Source of the DNA: Bin87 sp965217175
GTDB lineage: Bacteria > Chloroflexota > Dehalococcoidia > Lucifugimonadales > UBA3495
Assembly: GCA_965217175.1 (NCBI GenBank)
Contig: OZ244251.1
Location: forward strand, 310,001 to 374,000
Reading direction: 5' to 3'
Length of the DNA stretch: 64,000 nucleotides
Of the stretch, positions 26,235 through 37,677 are shown in pieces (the first letter of the stretch is position 1; every line of letters starts with the position of its first letter). The notes beneath the pieces are model-generated. The model was not told the DNA's origin. It saw nothing but the letters and a program-made list of their open reading frames with translations, and searched no databases. Made by a program: the position numbers and the translations under genes.

Positions 26235-27787
26235 GAGCGAGTCCGAATATTGGCTAACCAGTGTCCCCGGGCAAGCCGCGATCGATCGGCGTCAATGATT
26301 CCTGCCGGTTGACGATGCTCACTCTGGGAGGCTCTGGGCATGGGTCGTCGTTCCCAACCGGTGGGGTGGATGTCCCGCGCGCTCGGTCAGCCGGGTGGCC
26401 CATGCTCATCCGGGGGCCAGTCGGCCGAAGCGGAACAGCTTGAGCAGATTGTGGCCGGTGCAGATCAGCGACCACTCGCCGTTGACCTTCTCCAGACCCC
26501 GCAGCAGGAACTGCCGGAAGCCCCGGCCCGCCTTGATCTGGCCGAAGACCGGCTCCACCGTTTCCATCCGCAGGGCATAGCGTTGCCGACCCCGTTTGGT
26601 CCGCAACTTCCGCCGCATCCGGTCCCTGGGGGAGAGATGACTGGGTATTCGACCTCGGGGCGCCGGCGGAACCACTCTGCCGTGGCGGGTCTGCTCCGGC
26701 GCGACGTAGGGGTCCACGCCCAGGGCCTGGAGGTCGTCGACTGCCTTTGCCGAGTAATAGCCAGCATCGGCGGAAACTTCCCGGGGGACTGCACCGATGT
26801 TGTCGATGGTCTCCCGCATCATCGCCGCAGCCTGCTGCTTGTCCGAGGACTGGTTGGTGGCGCGAGCCGCCACGATCACCTGGTGGGCGTGGTCAACCAC
26901 CGCCTGACAGTTGTACGCTTGCAGGAAGTCCCGTCCGCCCGGAGCTGGCATGATGCGGGACTCGGCGTCGGTGAAGTTGCGTTGAGCCTTGTCCTCGGGC
27001 ACCCCGGGATGCTCCTTGCCTTCCGCCTCAGCCGCCGCCTGGGCCTCGGCTTCCAACGCCGCCATGGCCTCCCGTATCTTCTCCAACCGTCCCTCCCGAA
27101 AGGCCAGCTCCTCCGGTAACTCATCCCCGCGCTTATCCTTGCCGTACCTGCGATCCTCCTCGTCATCCACCTCCTGAGCCCGCCGCAGCAACTCCGCCAC
27201 CTCCGCCGCCAACTGCTCCTCTTTCTCTTTCATCCGCCGATAACTCATCGCCTTGTGCCTGGATGCGTTGGCCCTCACCTTGGTGCCGTCCAGTGCCACG
27301 TGACCCAAATTCACCAGCCCCGCCCGCTGGCAAAACGCCAGGACCTGCAGGAATAACCCCGACAGCGCACCCAGGTGGTCCTTGCGGAAGTCGGAGATGG
27401 TGCGAAAGTCTGGAGTGTTGTTCGCCGCCAGCACCCGAAAGGCAATGTCCTCGTGGAGCCGTTGGGCAATGCGCCGCGATGACGCCACCCCGACGCAGTA
27501 GCCGTAGATCAGCACCTTGACCATCATCCGAGGATGGTAAGGCGGGCCACCCCGCCTTTCTCCCTCGTAGCGAGCGGTGATTGACGACAGGTCCAGTTGG
27601 TCCACCACGTCGGAGATGAAGTAGGCCAGATGGTCGTCGGGCAGCCACTCCTGCAGAGCTGCCGGCAGCAGCAACTGCTGGTCGGGATCGTAGGGACGGT
27701 AGGTCTTGCTCATCGCCGCCTCCTCGCTAATGAACTCCACCCATCATACCCCTACGGACTCACCAGTCGTATTTCTCGGACGGGCTG
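26235..27787 (-). mobile_element. IS1182-family element
   Basis: The element carries one intact transposase gene. Its ends are imperfect inverted repeats: GTCCGAATATTGGCT near 26241 against GTCCGAGAAATACGACTGG read inward from about 27783. It is wedged between the right CTAG of the MITE and the left CTAG of the IS701-like element, so its own target duplication cannot be separated from those tetranucleotides. Confidence 0.7.
26406..27713 (-). CDS. IS1182-family transposase
   Basis: The protein has 435 residues. The start MSKTYRPYDPDQQLLLPAAL is preceded by GAGGAGG. The N-terminal DUF772-type domain has YHPRMMVKVLIYGYCVGV and FRTISDFRKDHL. The DDE residues lie in VALDGTKVRANASRHKAM, in VSADAGYYSAKAVDDLQ and in VEPVFGQIKAGRGFRQF. 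A long Glu/Ala-rich coiled coil sits between the first and second catalytic segments, as usual for the family. It looks intact, so the element may still be active. Confidence 0.9.
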   Translation of the reverse strand: MSKTYRPYDPDQQLLLPAALQEWLPDDHLAYFISDVVDQLDLSSITARYEGERRGGPPYHPRMMVKVLIYGYCVGVASSRRIAQRLHEDIAFRVLAANNTPDFRTISDFRKDHLGALSGLFLQVLAFCQRAGLVNLGHVALDGTKVRANASRHKAMSYRRMKEKEEQLAAEVAELLRRAQEVDDEEDRRYGKDKRGDELPEELAFREGRLEKIREAMAALEAEAQAAAEAEGKEHPGVPEDKAQRNFTDAESRIMPAPGGRDFLQAYNCQAVVDHAHQVIVAARATNQSSDKQQAAAMMRETIDNIGAVPREVSADAGYYSAKAVDDLQALGVDPYVAPEQTRHGRVVPPAPRGRIPSHLSPRDRMRRKLRTKRGRQRYALRMETVEPVFGQIKAGRGFRQFLLRGLEKVNGEWSLICTGHNLLKLFRFGRLAPG

Positions 27788-27791
27788 CTAG

Positions 27792-29249
27792 TATTACAAC
27801 GACGAGTTAAGGCGGAAGACCGGATGGTGCCCAGAGGCGCGTTGCACGGCGTTTCTCATGGGAGCGTCTGGCCCGTTCGTTGCGCTGCTGGACATCTTCC
27901 AGCCATAGCAGCAGCTCCCGAGGTCCGAACCGTTCCCGGGGCAGCATCTCCCGCACTACTCGGTACACCTGCGGCCGCGTGATTTGGGGCATCTTTTTCC
28001 CCCCACGCCTGCTGCAGGCTCAGCAGGAAAGCCCCAGCCAACAGGCACATGGCGATGTGGTGATGCCAGCCCGCCCAGGCTCGGGTCTCGTATTCATCCA
28101 GCCCAACGTCGCCCTTCTCGGTCTCAAACTCGGTTTCGATGCGCCACCGGGAGCCTCCCACGTAAGCGAGGGTTTCCAAGGGAGTGTTCTCAGGAGCGTT
28201 GGACAGGTAGTAGCGGGGTTCGCTGCCATCCAGGTTTTGACGATAGACTGCCCAGAGCGCTTCACCAGGCTTCCGCTGCCGCGTCACCCTAACCCGCTGA
28301 GCGCTGAAGCGGTAGATACGCGGCCCCTGGCTTCCCTCCGCCAGCTTTATCTCCCGCCACGCTTCTTCCGGCAAGGCCTCGCTGCGCTCGGCTACGGTCT
28401 GCCGCTCCTCACGCAACGGCTTGGGTTTGCGCGGCTGCCCCCGTCCCTGATAGGGCGGCTTGCTCCAGGTCGGCTCCAACGGCCACACCGTGGTATGCGG
28501 CGGTACGTCCAGGACGTATTGCATCCCCTGCGCGGTAAGGCCCTCCCGCAACGTCGGCGACATCCCGAAGGCGGAATCCCCTGCCACCCACTGCGCCCTG
28601 AGATGACCCAGCGCCTGCGCTTGCTCCAGCATCTCCAGCGCTAACTCCGTCTTGGAACGATACTGACGCCGGGTTGCTGGCACACCCGCCGCCGCACATC
28701 GCTCAGTATCCCCAGTCCACTCCTCCGGCAGATACAGCCGTTTGTCCACCAACGCCCGTCCGTTCGGTCCCACGTGGGCCAAAAACACCCCAGCCTGGCA
28801 GTTGGCTATCTTACCCAACGCCCCACAATACTGCCGAGCCACTCCCACCGACTTCACCCCCTGCTTGGGGAAATCGCTGCCGTCCAGCACCCACACCGCC
28901 TGCGGATCATCCAACCGCGAACCCAGATACTCTTGCAGACGCCCAATCACGCTGTCGTCGTCCCAGCGAGCCTCGGCAAGAAACCGCTGCATCGCCCGCG
29001 GCGATACCGGAACCATCTCCGAGAGGTTCTCGGCGTTGCGCCGCTCCTGAGACTGCACCAGCAGGCCTTGCAGATAGTGGCGGCTGTGCTCCCGCCATTG
29101 CTGGCGGCCAAAGGCTGGCGCGAAGTAGTCGTGGAAATCCTGAAAGGCCTCATACACCCGCTCAAGGTCCGCCACATCCATCACCCCACCCCTTTGAAGC
29201 CTTCATCCTATCGCCTGACAATCTTACCAAATAACCCGTCGTTGTAATA
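27792..29249 (-). mobile_element. IS701-family element
   Basis: The element starts TATTACAACGACGAGTTAA and ends with the complement of TATTACAACGACGGGTTAT. CTAG flanks it on both sides (27788-27791, 29250-29253). On the right it interrupts the coding sequence of the DISARM methyltransferase between the codons of KKYP and what followed. On the left it abuts the IS1182 end, so the far half of the methyltransferase gene is not next to it. Confidence 0.9.
27807..29181 (-). CDS. IS701-family transposase with a +1 frame change near its end
   Basis: The main frame has MDVADLERVYEAFQDFHDYF, the first catalytic segment VWVLDGSDFPKQG, WVAGDSAFGM and WRIETEFETEKGDVGLDEYE, the DDE pattern of IS701 proteins. 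At a run of six G (27999-28004 on the plus strand as C) followed by five A, the expected C-terminus (MPQITRPQVYRVVREMLPRE) continues in the next frame to 27807. Five G would restore one frame of about 458 residues. The change could be a real inactivating indel, an assembly error or transcriptional slippage. Confidence 0.85.
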
Positions 29250-29253
29250 CTAG

Positions 29254-32200
29254 GGTATTTCTTTACGTCTTTGTGAATGCGTTCGGGTTTGACGGCTCGC
29301 TCGACGATGGCAAATAAATCGGGCCAGTGACTTTTGCAGTAATCTTCGTCGAGCTCGCCAAAGTCGATCACGTACCAATGGTGGCGATGCGCCGGATGTG
29401 AATTGACCTCCTCTCCACCGATGTAGGGAAATATCACTTGCTGGTTATCGGGATTCTTTTCTATAAGGCCTTCCATGACGGAAATCGGCGTCGCCGCGCC
29501 CTTCGTGTCGGTGTCGTCGAAGGTGAAACCCATCCCCAATACGATGCTGCCCTGGAAGCTCTTGCCCGCGTTGGTGCGCAGCCGCGCCGGATCGTCGTGG
29601 GTGCCGTCGTGGAACAGGAAAGCCGTGATGGTATCGACGGCGTGGCCGTCCAACATACGGGGAGCCTGCCAATCGCCTTTGATGATGTGGACCACGCTGA
29701 CCACCACGGCGGCTTCGCCGGGCCACTGGATGCGCCGTTGAACCCGGTAGATGCTGCCATCGTTCTGGCAGATCCAACGCAATCCGCTCGCACGGGTATC
29801 GCCCTGGCCGATGGTGTTGGTAGCAATCAACCCCATGGTACCATTGTGGCGAATCAGGTCGAAAGCGCGCCGATAAAAATGGGCTACGAGATCGGCGCCG
29901 CCGCTCGATTTTTGATGGCACGTAGTAAGCCAGCCAACGTATGTGGGGCCTTGGTCAGCTGAAAGGTTGCGGCCTCCCTGGAATGGCGGATTGCCCACAA
30001 TGGCATCGAACCCCGGGTTGTCCCGTTCGAACACCTCGGGGAACTCGATGCCCCAGTGGAAGGGGGCCAGGTCCAACGATTCCCCTTCTTCGAGCAACGT
30101 CTCCACAGCGTCGCCCTTGTCCACGATGGATTGGACGTATTCACGCCGTTTGAGTTCCCGTGCTTTGTTCCTGGCCTGTTTGAAGAACGCCGTCAGCACC
30201 AGGTCGCCGGTGCGCCGCACGTTGCGTAACTCCTTTTGGGAGCTGTCCAGCAGCGTCAGCAATTCCTGCTCGGTGGCATCGTCACCGTGTTCCCGAATCT
30301 CCTCCCGAAGCTCCCTCACCCGCGTCATGCGTTGGTTGATCTGGATGGCCTCCACACCGGGTTGGAATACGTCCGCGTCGGCCTTCCAGTGGAAAGCCTC
30401 AATCTGCCGGCGGGTCAGGCCCACCAGGGAGTCTCCGTGGCGCAGGGTGTGGTCCACGAAGGTGAATTCGTGGTCCCGGGCCAGCGTGGACAGCCACAGG
30501 GACAACCGGGCCAGGTCGATGGCCATTGGGTTCTTGTCCACGCCGTACAGGCAGCGCTGGGTGACCAATCGCCGGGCGTGGAGGAAGAGGTCTTCGTCAG
30601 CGGTTAGGTCTGTAGGAGCGCCGTGGTAGTTCCAGGATTCCACCAACCTCTCCGCCAACTGCCGGCCCGCCTCCACCAGGAACGCCCCCGAGCCAGTGGC
30701 CGGGTCCAGTATCTTGAGGTCGAGGATCTCCTCGGGGCGAGGGTTCAGCCCCAACTGCTCGAAGATGGGCCGCAGCGCCTCGGTGACGATGGGCTCGGTT
30801 AGTGAACGGGGGGGTGTAGTGGCTGCCGGAGCGTCGGCGTTCGTCGGTGGGTTGCAGCACCGGCGTTCCCGCCGGCAGGATGGTGGGGGTGGCATCCCGG
30901 TCCACGTTGCGGTCCAGCGCGGCCACAATATCCTCGGCGGAGGCGGAGTCTTGCAGTGCGGTGGCAGCAGTGCCGGCGAGCCGGCGGTCGGTGGAGGCCT
31001 GTAGCTCCCGGGCCCGCCGGCTGCCATCTTCCGCCAGCATGGCGTCCAGGTTGATGACGACGGCCGCGCCGGTGCGTTTCGGAGAGCGCACCGCGATGGA
31101 ACGGCCCGTGGTCAACTCCACGCGGAACCCCATGATGGCCTCGTACACCGACCCGATTTGCTCCACGTCCAGCGTTCGGTAGGACAGCCGCTCGCCGTCC
31201 AACACCATCAGGTTTTGCAGTACGTTCCAAACGGTGGAATCGGGCACCAGGGGGATTTCGACCTGGCCGTCTTCGGATCGACCCTCCAGGAAGGGGAACC
31301 GCTCCGGGTCGAACAGGCGACCCTTGCGGGCCACGAAGGTCAGGTCGTCGTGTCCGCCGTCTCCGTGGATCAAGCGGAACAGGGAAAGCAGTTGCGCCCA
31401 GGCTCCAAAGCGCTGGTCCATGGTGTCAGGCCAGGCCGCGGCGTCATCACGAAGTTTGACGAACAAACCGCTCAAAGAGTAATGCTGATGGTATACCGGG
31501 TGGTCGGACATCAACCCCCGGTGCTCGGCATACAGTATGAAGACCATCCGCATTAGGGCGGTGATAAGCCCGCTGTAGAGTTCTTGGGGTTGTTCGCGCG
31601 CCAGGTCGACCAACTTTCTATTTGCGCCCCGCGCGTCGTCGGCCACGAATCCTTGCAGGAGCTGGTAGAGAGCGGCCAGGACCTGCTGGGACAGGCGAGT
31701 GGAAACCTCGGCCTGAGCCTCCCGGCTCTTTCTGAGCAGGGTGGGGAGGGCACGATCTGCCGGCCCGCTGAACAGAGCGTACTCGGACAACAGCATCTGA
31801 AAGGCTGCCAGGATGGGGCGTCCAGCCGGCAGCGCCATGTCGGAAAAATCGAAGGTGATGTGGCCCGATGATTCCCCGGGTGGCGCATAGATCAGCCGTA
31901 TGCACTGATCGTTGCAAAGCAGGCCGATGGGGATGCCGGTTTCCCGCAACAGGCGCTCAAACCGGCTGTGCAGCGAGGCGTTCCACCCATCCTCGTCGGG
32001 TGGTTTGTCCAGATCGCTTCCGTCATCTTCGACCCGGATCAGCATCATCCAGGGCGGGCCCGACGTTACCTGCGACGGCACGGCCCAGGTCGCAGACAGC
32101 ACCACCTGCAGCTCGGGTAACGCTCTTTCCAGCTCATCCCGATGCTGATCGGCGTCGACCAGATCACTGGTCTCCCAACCCAACCAATCCAGGAAGATGC

Positions 32201-32435
32201 GTTTCACATCTGGTGCGCGATGGCGGATGGTGGCGCCGCTGCCGTTGGCCTCCAAGAGCGCGGTGAACTCTCGCTGCCGGGGAACGATGTTGCGATCCGG
32301 CACGACCTGGGCTTCCACCATAACGGTGGGGGACACTACCAAGCCCAGCGGCTGGACGAATCCCAGCCACTCCTGGTGGGCGAATATGATGCTCTGTCTT
32401 GCTCGGTCCGGCACAGCTAACCCGTCTTGGGCCAA
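29254..32435 (-). pseudogene. drmMI: DISARM class 1 adenine DNA methyltransferase, frameshifted and IS-truncated
   Basis: The gene starts at 32435, overlapping the drmD stop by 19 bases. The N-terminal part reads HQEWLGFVQPLGLVVSP. The Eco57I-type methylase core has LDPATGSGAFLVEAGRQ (SAM-binding motif I) and VGNPPFQGG (catalytic NPPF). Frame is lost in a run of seven C (30808-30814); six would join GSHYTP to RSLTEPIVTEALRP. The sequence ends at KKYP, where the IS701-like element is inserted. In intact systems this protein methylates host DNA for self-protection. Here the product would be split and lack its C-terminus. Confidence 0.75.
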
Positions 32436-35400
32436 AGATACACCAAACCGATGGGGTCGACACGATGGGCGCGGATGGAGTATGAGTCAGCGATGCGGGC
32501 CGGCTCGGTCGCCAGCTCCTGCTCAATCGCCTGGAGCCTGCGTTCCCACGCTCTGCGGTCAGCCTCGTATTGCCGCAGCTCCGCTGGGTCGAGGTCGAGC
32601 GGCATCTGGAAGCCCTCACCTCCCATGGCCTCCTGAATGCGCGTCTGTTGGCTCTTTAATAGGTCCGCCATGCTCTGGCTTTCCGCCTCGGCTCGCTCCG
32701 CCAACATGGTTTCAGCGCGTTTCAGGGCGCCATCGGCCCGGGCTTCCAGATGGGGCAATAGGTCGGCGATGTCCTGCTGTGCCGACTGCTGAAGGATATC
32801 GTGAACACGTTCCGGTACGGTGGTACGTCCGGCTTCGTCCCGCGCGACACGGAGCGACTCCAGCGTAGTGTGTTCGCCATCGCGTTGGAAAGGAACGAGC
32901 GGTCCCTGGCGTTGCTCCGGATAGAACCACCTGGCGGTGATAGGAACGATCTCCTCGTGCAGCCGAGCGGCTCCGGGCCCGTACACGGACAACCGGCCGA
33001 TAAGCACTACTCGTATCCATGAGTCGGGGCCCGACGCAAGGCAGGCTTTCGCCAAATCGTGGTGGATCAGGCCCTGGCTGGTGAATCGGGTGAGCAAGCG
33101 TTGGGCGACCCGGTGTTCCAGGTGCAGATGGACCGCGTTGTCGCCCAGCCGTCCCGGGTCTTCGAAGACCACCGGGCGCACCTCAGCCTTCCGGCGCCAT
33201 TCGTGAGTGGGTACACCGCGCGCTCTCCGCCGACGCAACGTGTCAATGGCTGGCGCCCAACCCGAGTCTCGGGTCAGCGAATCCGCTGTTGCGGGGAAGA
33301 TATAGGTGCGCGGGATGTCGGGTTCAAGCTCCTGGTTAGGCGCAGTTTCGGTGATTCCGGGTGCACCGGAAAGCCGCAAGCTCATGGAAAGGGTCTGACG
33401 GAGTTGAGACTCGGTGATGCCGATGCGGATTCTCGAACGTTCCAGATTATCCCTGAGCTCGTCAACTTCCCGCATAAGCTTGGATTGGCGCGAACTGGCC
33501 GCCTCAAGTTCGTCCTCCACCACCTGCTTGTGGTCGTCCAATTGGACGCCATCGATGAGGTTCTCCAACTCCGCAACCTCGTCCCGCTTGATGCCCCCTT
33601 TGCCGATACTGCCGGCCAGTTGCGAATCCAGCACGTTTGCTGCGCTGCCCAGCTCTTGCCGTATGGTCTCGGATTTCTTGACCAACACTTCGAGCACCCG
33701 GTCTTCAGGCCGTTGCTTGAAGACGAAATACCGACAGAAGACCTCGTCGGCCGGCTGCAATTTCCGGTCGATACGTCCGTTGCGTTGATCCAACCGGCTG
33801 GGGTTCCAAGGCAGATCGAAGTGGAATAGGTTGCTGCAGTGCCGTTGCAGGTTGAGACCTTCTCGAGCCGCATCGGTTGCAATCAGGATACGCAGCGGGT
33901 GGTCCTTCGGTTCGGTGTTGAATGCACCCCTGATATCCAGTCGCCGCTCCCGGGAAGTTGCGCCGCTGAAGACGGCAATGCGCTCTGCAGCTCGGTCGGT
34001 GTGCGAGATGGCCTCGTTCAGGCATTTTTCGATATAACGACGGGTGTCCTCGTATTCGGTGAAAATGATCACCCGATTGTCATTCCACGCCGGATGTTCT
34101 TCGTTTGACAAAGACAATCCGGGGCACATATTTACGCCAATCCAGCCGACGATTTCCTGAATGCGCCGATCAGCCTGGTATCGAGCGCCCTCCGCAATCT
34201 CGCGCATCTCATCTACGAGGGTCAACTCCCCTTCGAGCGCTTGCCGGAAATCCAGTTGACTAGCGTCAGTGGTGAGCGCGGTAGCTAGATCCACCAGATC
34301 GTGCAGCGCATCCTCGCCCTGCTCCGTTGGGTCCTCGATATGTTCAAGCAGTCCATCGTCGGCGTTTTCGGGTTCTTCAATCTGATCAGAGGCGAGATCA
34401 ACGTCAAAGTTCAGCAGTTGTAGATCATCTATCAAAGATTCAGGGATTTACGCCGCACCTTGCGCGGAGAATAAAGCAGATTCGACGCTCCTCCTGTGGA
34501 CCGTCAGCGTCCTGGCGAAGGCGTCAATGGAGGACAGCAAACGTTTTTGCAGATGCCCGATAACCAGGGAGCTAGCAGCCTGTTGAAAGGCCGAGGCGTC
34601 CGCCAATCTCCGATCCCGTGCCGAACGATAGGAATCCAGTTTGGCTGCCAGAGTCAGTTCGGCAGCATCGGGCGGCAGTCCATCGATGTCGATCTGGACC
34701 ACCCTTCGCTCCGGAAACCCGCCACTGAGTTCTCTGATGTCGGACTTGAGGCGTCGGACCATGATTTCGTCCAACTGACCCTGCAGGACACGTACCCCTC
34801 GGGTAAATCGCTGTGGGTCCAGAATCTCCAACAAGGCGGAGAAACTGTTGGAATGGCCATTGTGGGGAGTCGCAGACAGGAACAACCGATGCTCGAAGCG
34901 CGGTGCGATGTCGCGGATAGCCCGTGTGATTTGTGAATCGATCGCATAACGCCCTCCGCTGGATGGCGCCACGTGGTGTGCCTCGTCGAGGATCAATAGG
35001 GATTTGGGAGCGAACTCCCCCAGCCAATCGCGCAGTCCGCCGGTGTAAGCCTCGTCGATGAGCAAGCTGTGGGATATCAGGAAACGGGAGTGCGTCTTCC
35101 ACGGGTTCACGGAAAACCCGCGCTCCCGGCGTTTTACCGCGACATAATTGCGGTCAAGTATGGCAAACGTCAGGCCGAAACGCTCCTCCAGCTCTTCACG
35201 CCATTGCTCAAGCATTGACGGCGGACAAGCGACCACGATTCGGTTGATCCGCCGGCGCAGCAAGAGTTCCCGGACGATCAATCCGGCTTCGATCGTTTTA
35301 CCCAGGCCCACATCGTCAGCGATGAAAAGATTCACCCTGGGTAATCGCAGGGCTTTGCGCAGGGGTTCGAGTTGGTAAGCATCGAGGCGGATCCCGGCTC

Positions 35401-35719
35401 GGAAGGGCGACTGGAACAGGTTTGGGTCTGTAGCCGTTACGCAGTTCCAGGACAGCGTTCGGAGGTAGGCGGCAAACAGGGCCGGATCGTCGAATCCATC
35501 GTCGCCCACCGCCAACCAACCTGCATCGGTCAGCACGCGTGCATCGAGCTCGTGCTCCCACAATACGGTTAGCGGTTCCCCTTGGGCGTCATCGTCCAGG
35601 CAAGACAACGACACCATCGATGCATCGCTAGCCGACTTGGGCTCAACGACCTCTTCGACTAGGTAACGTCGTTGTCGAACGAGGGCTAATTGGCCTAGTT
35701 GGGGTGAAGTGCCTGGCAT
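32417..35719 (-). pseudogene. drmD: DISARM SNF2-like helicase with an in-frame stop
   Basis: MPGTSPQLGQLALVRQRRYL is taken as the start (35719). The first half has ADDVGLGKTIEAGL (Walker A), LLILDEAHH (DEAH-type box) and FLSATPHNGH. After SALFSAQGAA comes TAA at 34448-34450, then the same frame resumes IPESLIDDLQLLN and contains VIIFTEYEDTRRYIE, LIATDAAREGLNLQ and RLDQRNGRIDRK, the second helicase domain. A full protein would be about 1100 residues, as expected for DrmD. DrmD plus DrmMI in this order is the class 1 DISARM preface; drmA, drmB and drmC are not in the window. Confidence 0.75.
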
Positions 35720-36157
35720 TCGACGGTAACGATATGTGCGTGCAAGGAGCCCAACGGGCACCCGTACCGAATATAGATCATGGCAGGGTGATCACCGGAT
35801 TGTGATGTTCTGTTAACCGTAGTTTAACCTAGGTAAATCCGCTTTGCCAGTTTGTCCGGCTCCTGAGTGATCGAAGTACATTCGCGCTAGATAAGGAATC
35901 AAAGTAATGCAAATTTAGCATCAAAACTGATAGGCATTCTTCCGGTGGACAAGGCGGGTGGGTTGGCTCGTTGTCTGATGGAGTCCAAGGGTCAAATTGA
36001 TCTGCTACTTGGTCAACTCCGCCAAGCTCAGCAGGAGCAAGATGGCCTTTCCTAACACGCCTTCCCCAAATCGGGGGCATACGAATTCTGTGTTACTCGC
36101 AGGTGTAAGATCTAGCGTTAGTTATTACACATTCGTGCCAACTAAAAGGCGGAGGCG
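35720..36157. other. Intergenic, AT-richer stretch without a gene
   Basis: About 440 bases upstream of drmD hold no supported gene on either strand. The GC content is lower than in the neighbouring genes, and the segment TGTTAACCGTAGTTTAACC (35812-35830) has a short inverted repeat. It could hold the drmD promoter. Confidence 0.4.
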
Positions 36158-36552
36158 ACCCAGATTCGCACCAACCTCATTGCATTCACGCGAAGTACCC
36201 TCAAAGTGGAGCCAATCGACCAGGAAAGGATATCCACCTCAACGCCATTTATGTACCCGTGTGACGACCAGATCGCCCTGTATCTGAAACCCACCGGCGA
36301 AACACGTACGCGATCAGCGACCATGGCGATACAGCATATTGGCTCCACGAAGTCAACGGAATTGATGCTGACCGCTTACTCATGCCCAGCGATCGCACTT
36401 TCTGGGACGTCAATTATGAGCTGTACGGCACCAGACGTAGCGCGAACGACCACTTCAGGGTCGAGGCTAACCTCGACAGCGTCGGCCCAGCAATAGTTCG
36501 TCCCGTCCAAACCATCATCCATCTGCAGGACCCGGAGCCCCGGTATCCGTAA
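36158..36552 (+). pseudogene. DUF1828-like protein, frameshifted remnant
   Basis: The plus strand reads QIRTNLIAFTRSTLKVEPID, then STPFMYPCDDQIALYLKPTG. After a one-base frame change at about 36303 it continues TYAISDHGDTAYWLHEVNGI with a C-terminal helical region, to a TAA at 36550-36552. The TPF...GDQI-LY and Y-x-ISD-G-T pattern fits DUF1828 proteins, which often sit near restriction and mobile genes. A ribosome-binding-like GGAGG precedes ACC where a start would be expected. It lies 25 bases before the second IS1380 copy. Confidence 0.5.
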
Positions 36553-37677
36553 GAGAAAGCAGCTACACGCTACCCTTAGCCCCAATCCACCGAAAGGATG
36601 AGTGTCGCGGCGTGCTGAAGGGGTAAGAAAGTGCTCCTGTGCTTCGGGGATAATGGTTTTGGAATCACAAAACCGACCCGAAACAAGGAGCACTCAATAG
36701 ATGCTACCACTTGACCATCCCGACCGCATCCAAATCACCTTTGACGACCACCGTCTGGTAGCCAATGCCGGGCTGATCCTTCCCACCACCTTGGCCCGGC
36801 ACCTGGGCTTGCCCCAACTGGTACAGGAGTGCCTCGACCTGGGCGATGCACCAGGCAGAGCCAACACAGGCGATAAGATCATGACCCTGGTGGCCTCCGC
36901 GCTGGCTGGCGGTGACTGCATTGACGACGCCGACGTGTTGCGCACCGGCGGGACCGCCCGCACCCTGGGCGGCACGGTCAAGGCGCCATCCACCCTGGGG
37001 ACCTTCCTGCGCAGTTTCCGATGGGGACATGTCCGCCAACTGGACCGGGTGAGCCGGGAGTTGCTGGCCCGGGCCTGGGCGGCTGGGGCCGGACCGGGCG
37101 ACACGCCCCTGACCATTGACCTGGACTCCACCATCTGCGAAACCTATGGGCTGGCCAAGGAAGGCGCCCGCGACCACGGCTACACCGGCCAGCGGGGCTA
37201 TCACCCGCTGCTGGCCATTGCCGCCGGCACCGGCGACGTACTGATGTCTCGACTACGCGAGGGCCGCGCCAACACCGCTCGGGGCGCCGCCCACTTCCTG
37301 CGGGAGACGGTGAGCCGGGTGCGCTACGGCGGGGCCAGCGGGCAGCTCACCATGCGCGCCGACAGCGGCTTCTACACCCACGCCGTGGTGTCCGCCTGCC
37401 GAGAGACGAATGTCCGCTTTTCCATCACCATCCGCCAGCACAAAAGCCTGCGCAATCTCATCGAGGCCATACCCGAAGATGCCTGGACGCCGATACCCTA
37501 CTGGATGGACGGCGCCGCCGACGTGGCGGAGACCACTACACCCCCTTCCAGAGTGGGCCCGACGCCGCGCCGGTGCGGCTCATCGTCCGGCGGGTGAAAC
37601 CCACGCCCGGTTCCCAACTGGCCCTCTTTGCCAGCTACAGCTATCACGGCTTCATCACCGACCGGGAGGGGGAGACC

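Noticed and set aside
27990..28010. Programmed -1 ribosomal frameshift in the IS701 transposase
   Set aside because: The needed change is +1 (or -2) and the codons do not form a standard X-XXY-YYZ slippery site; an indel in the G run is simpler.
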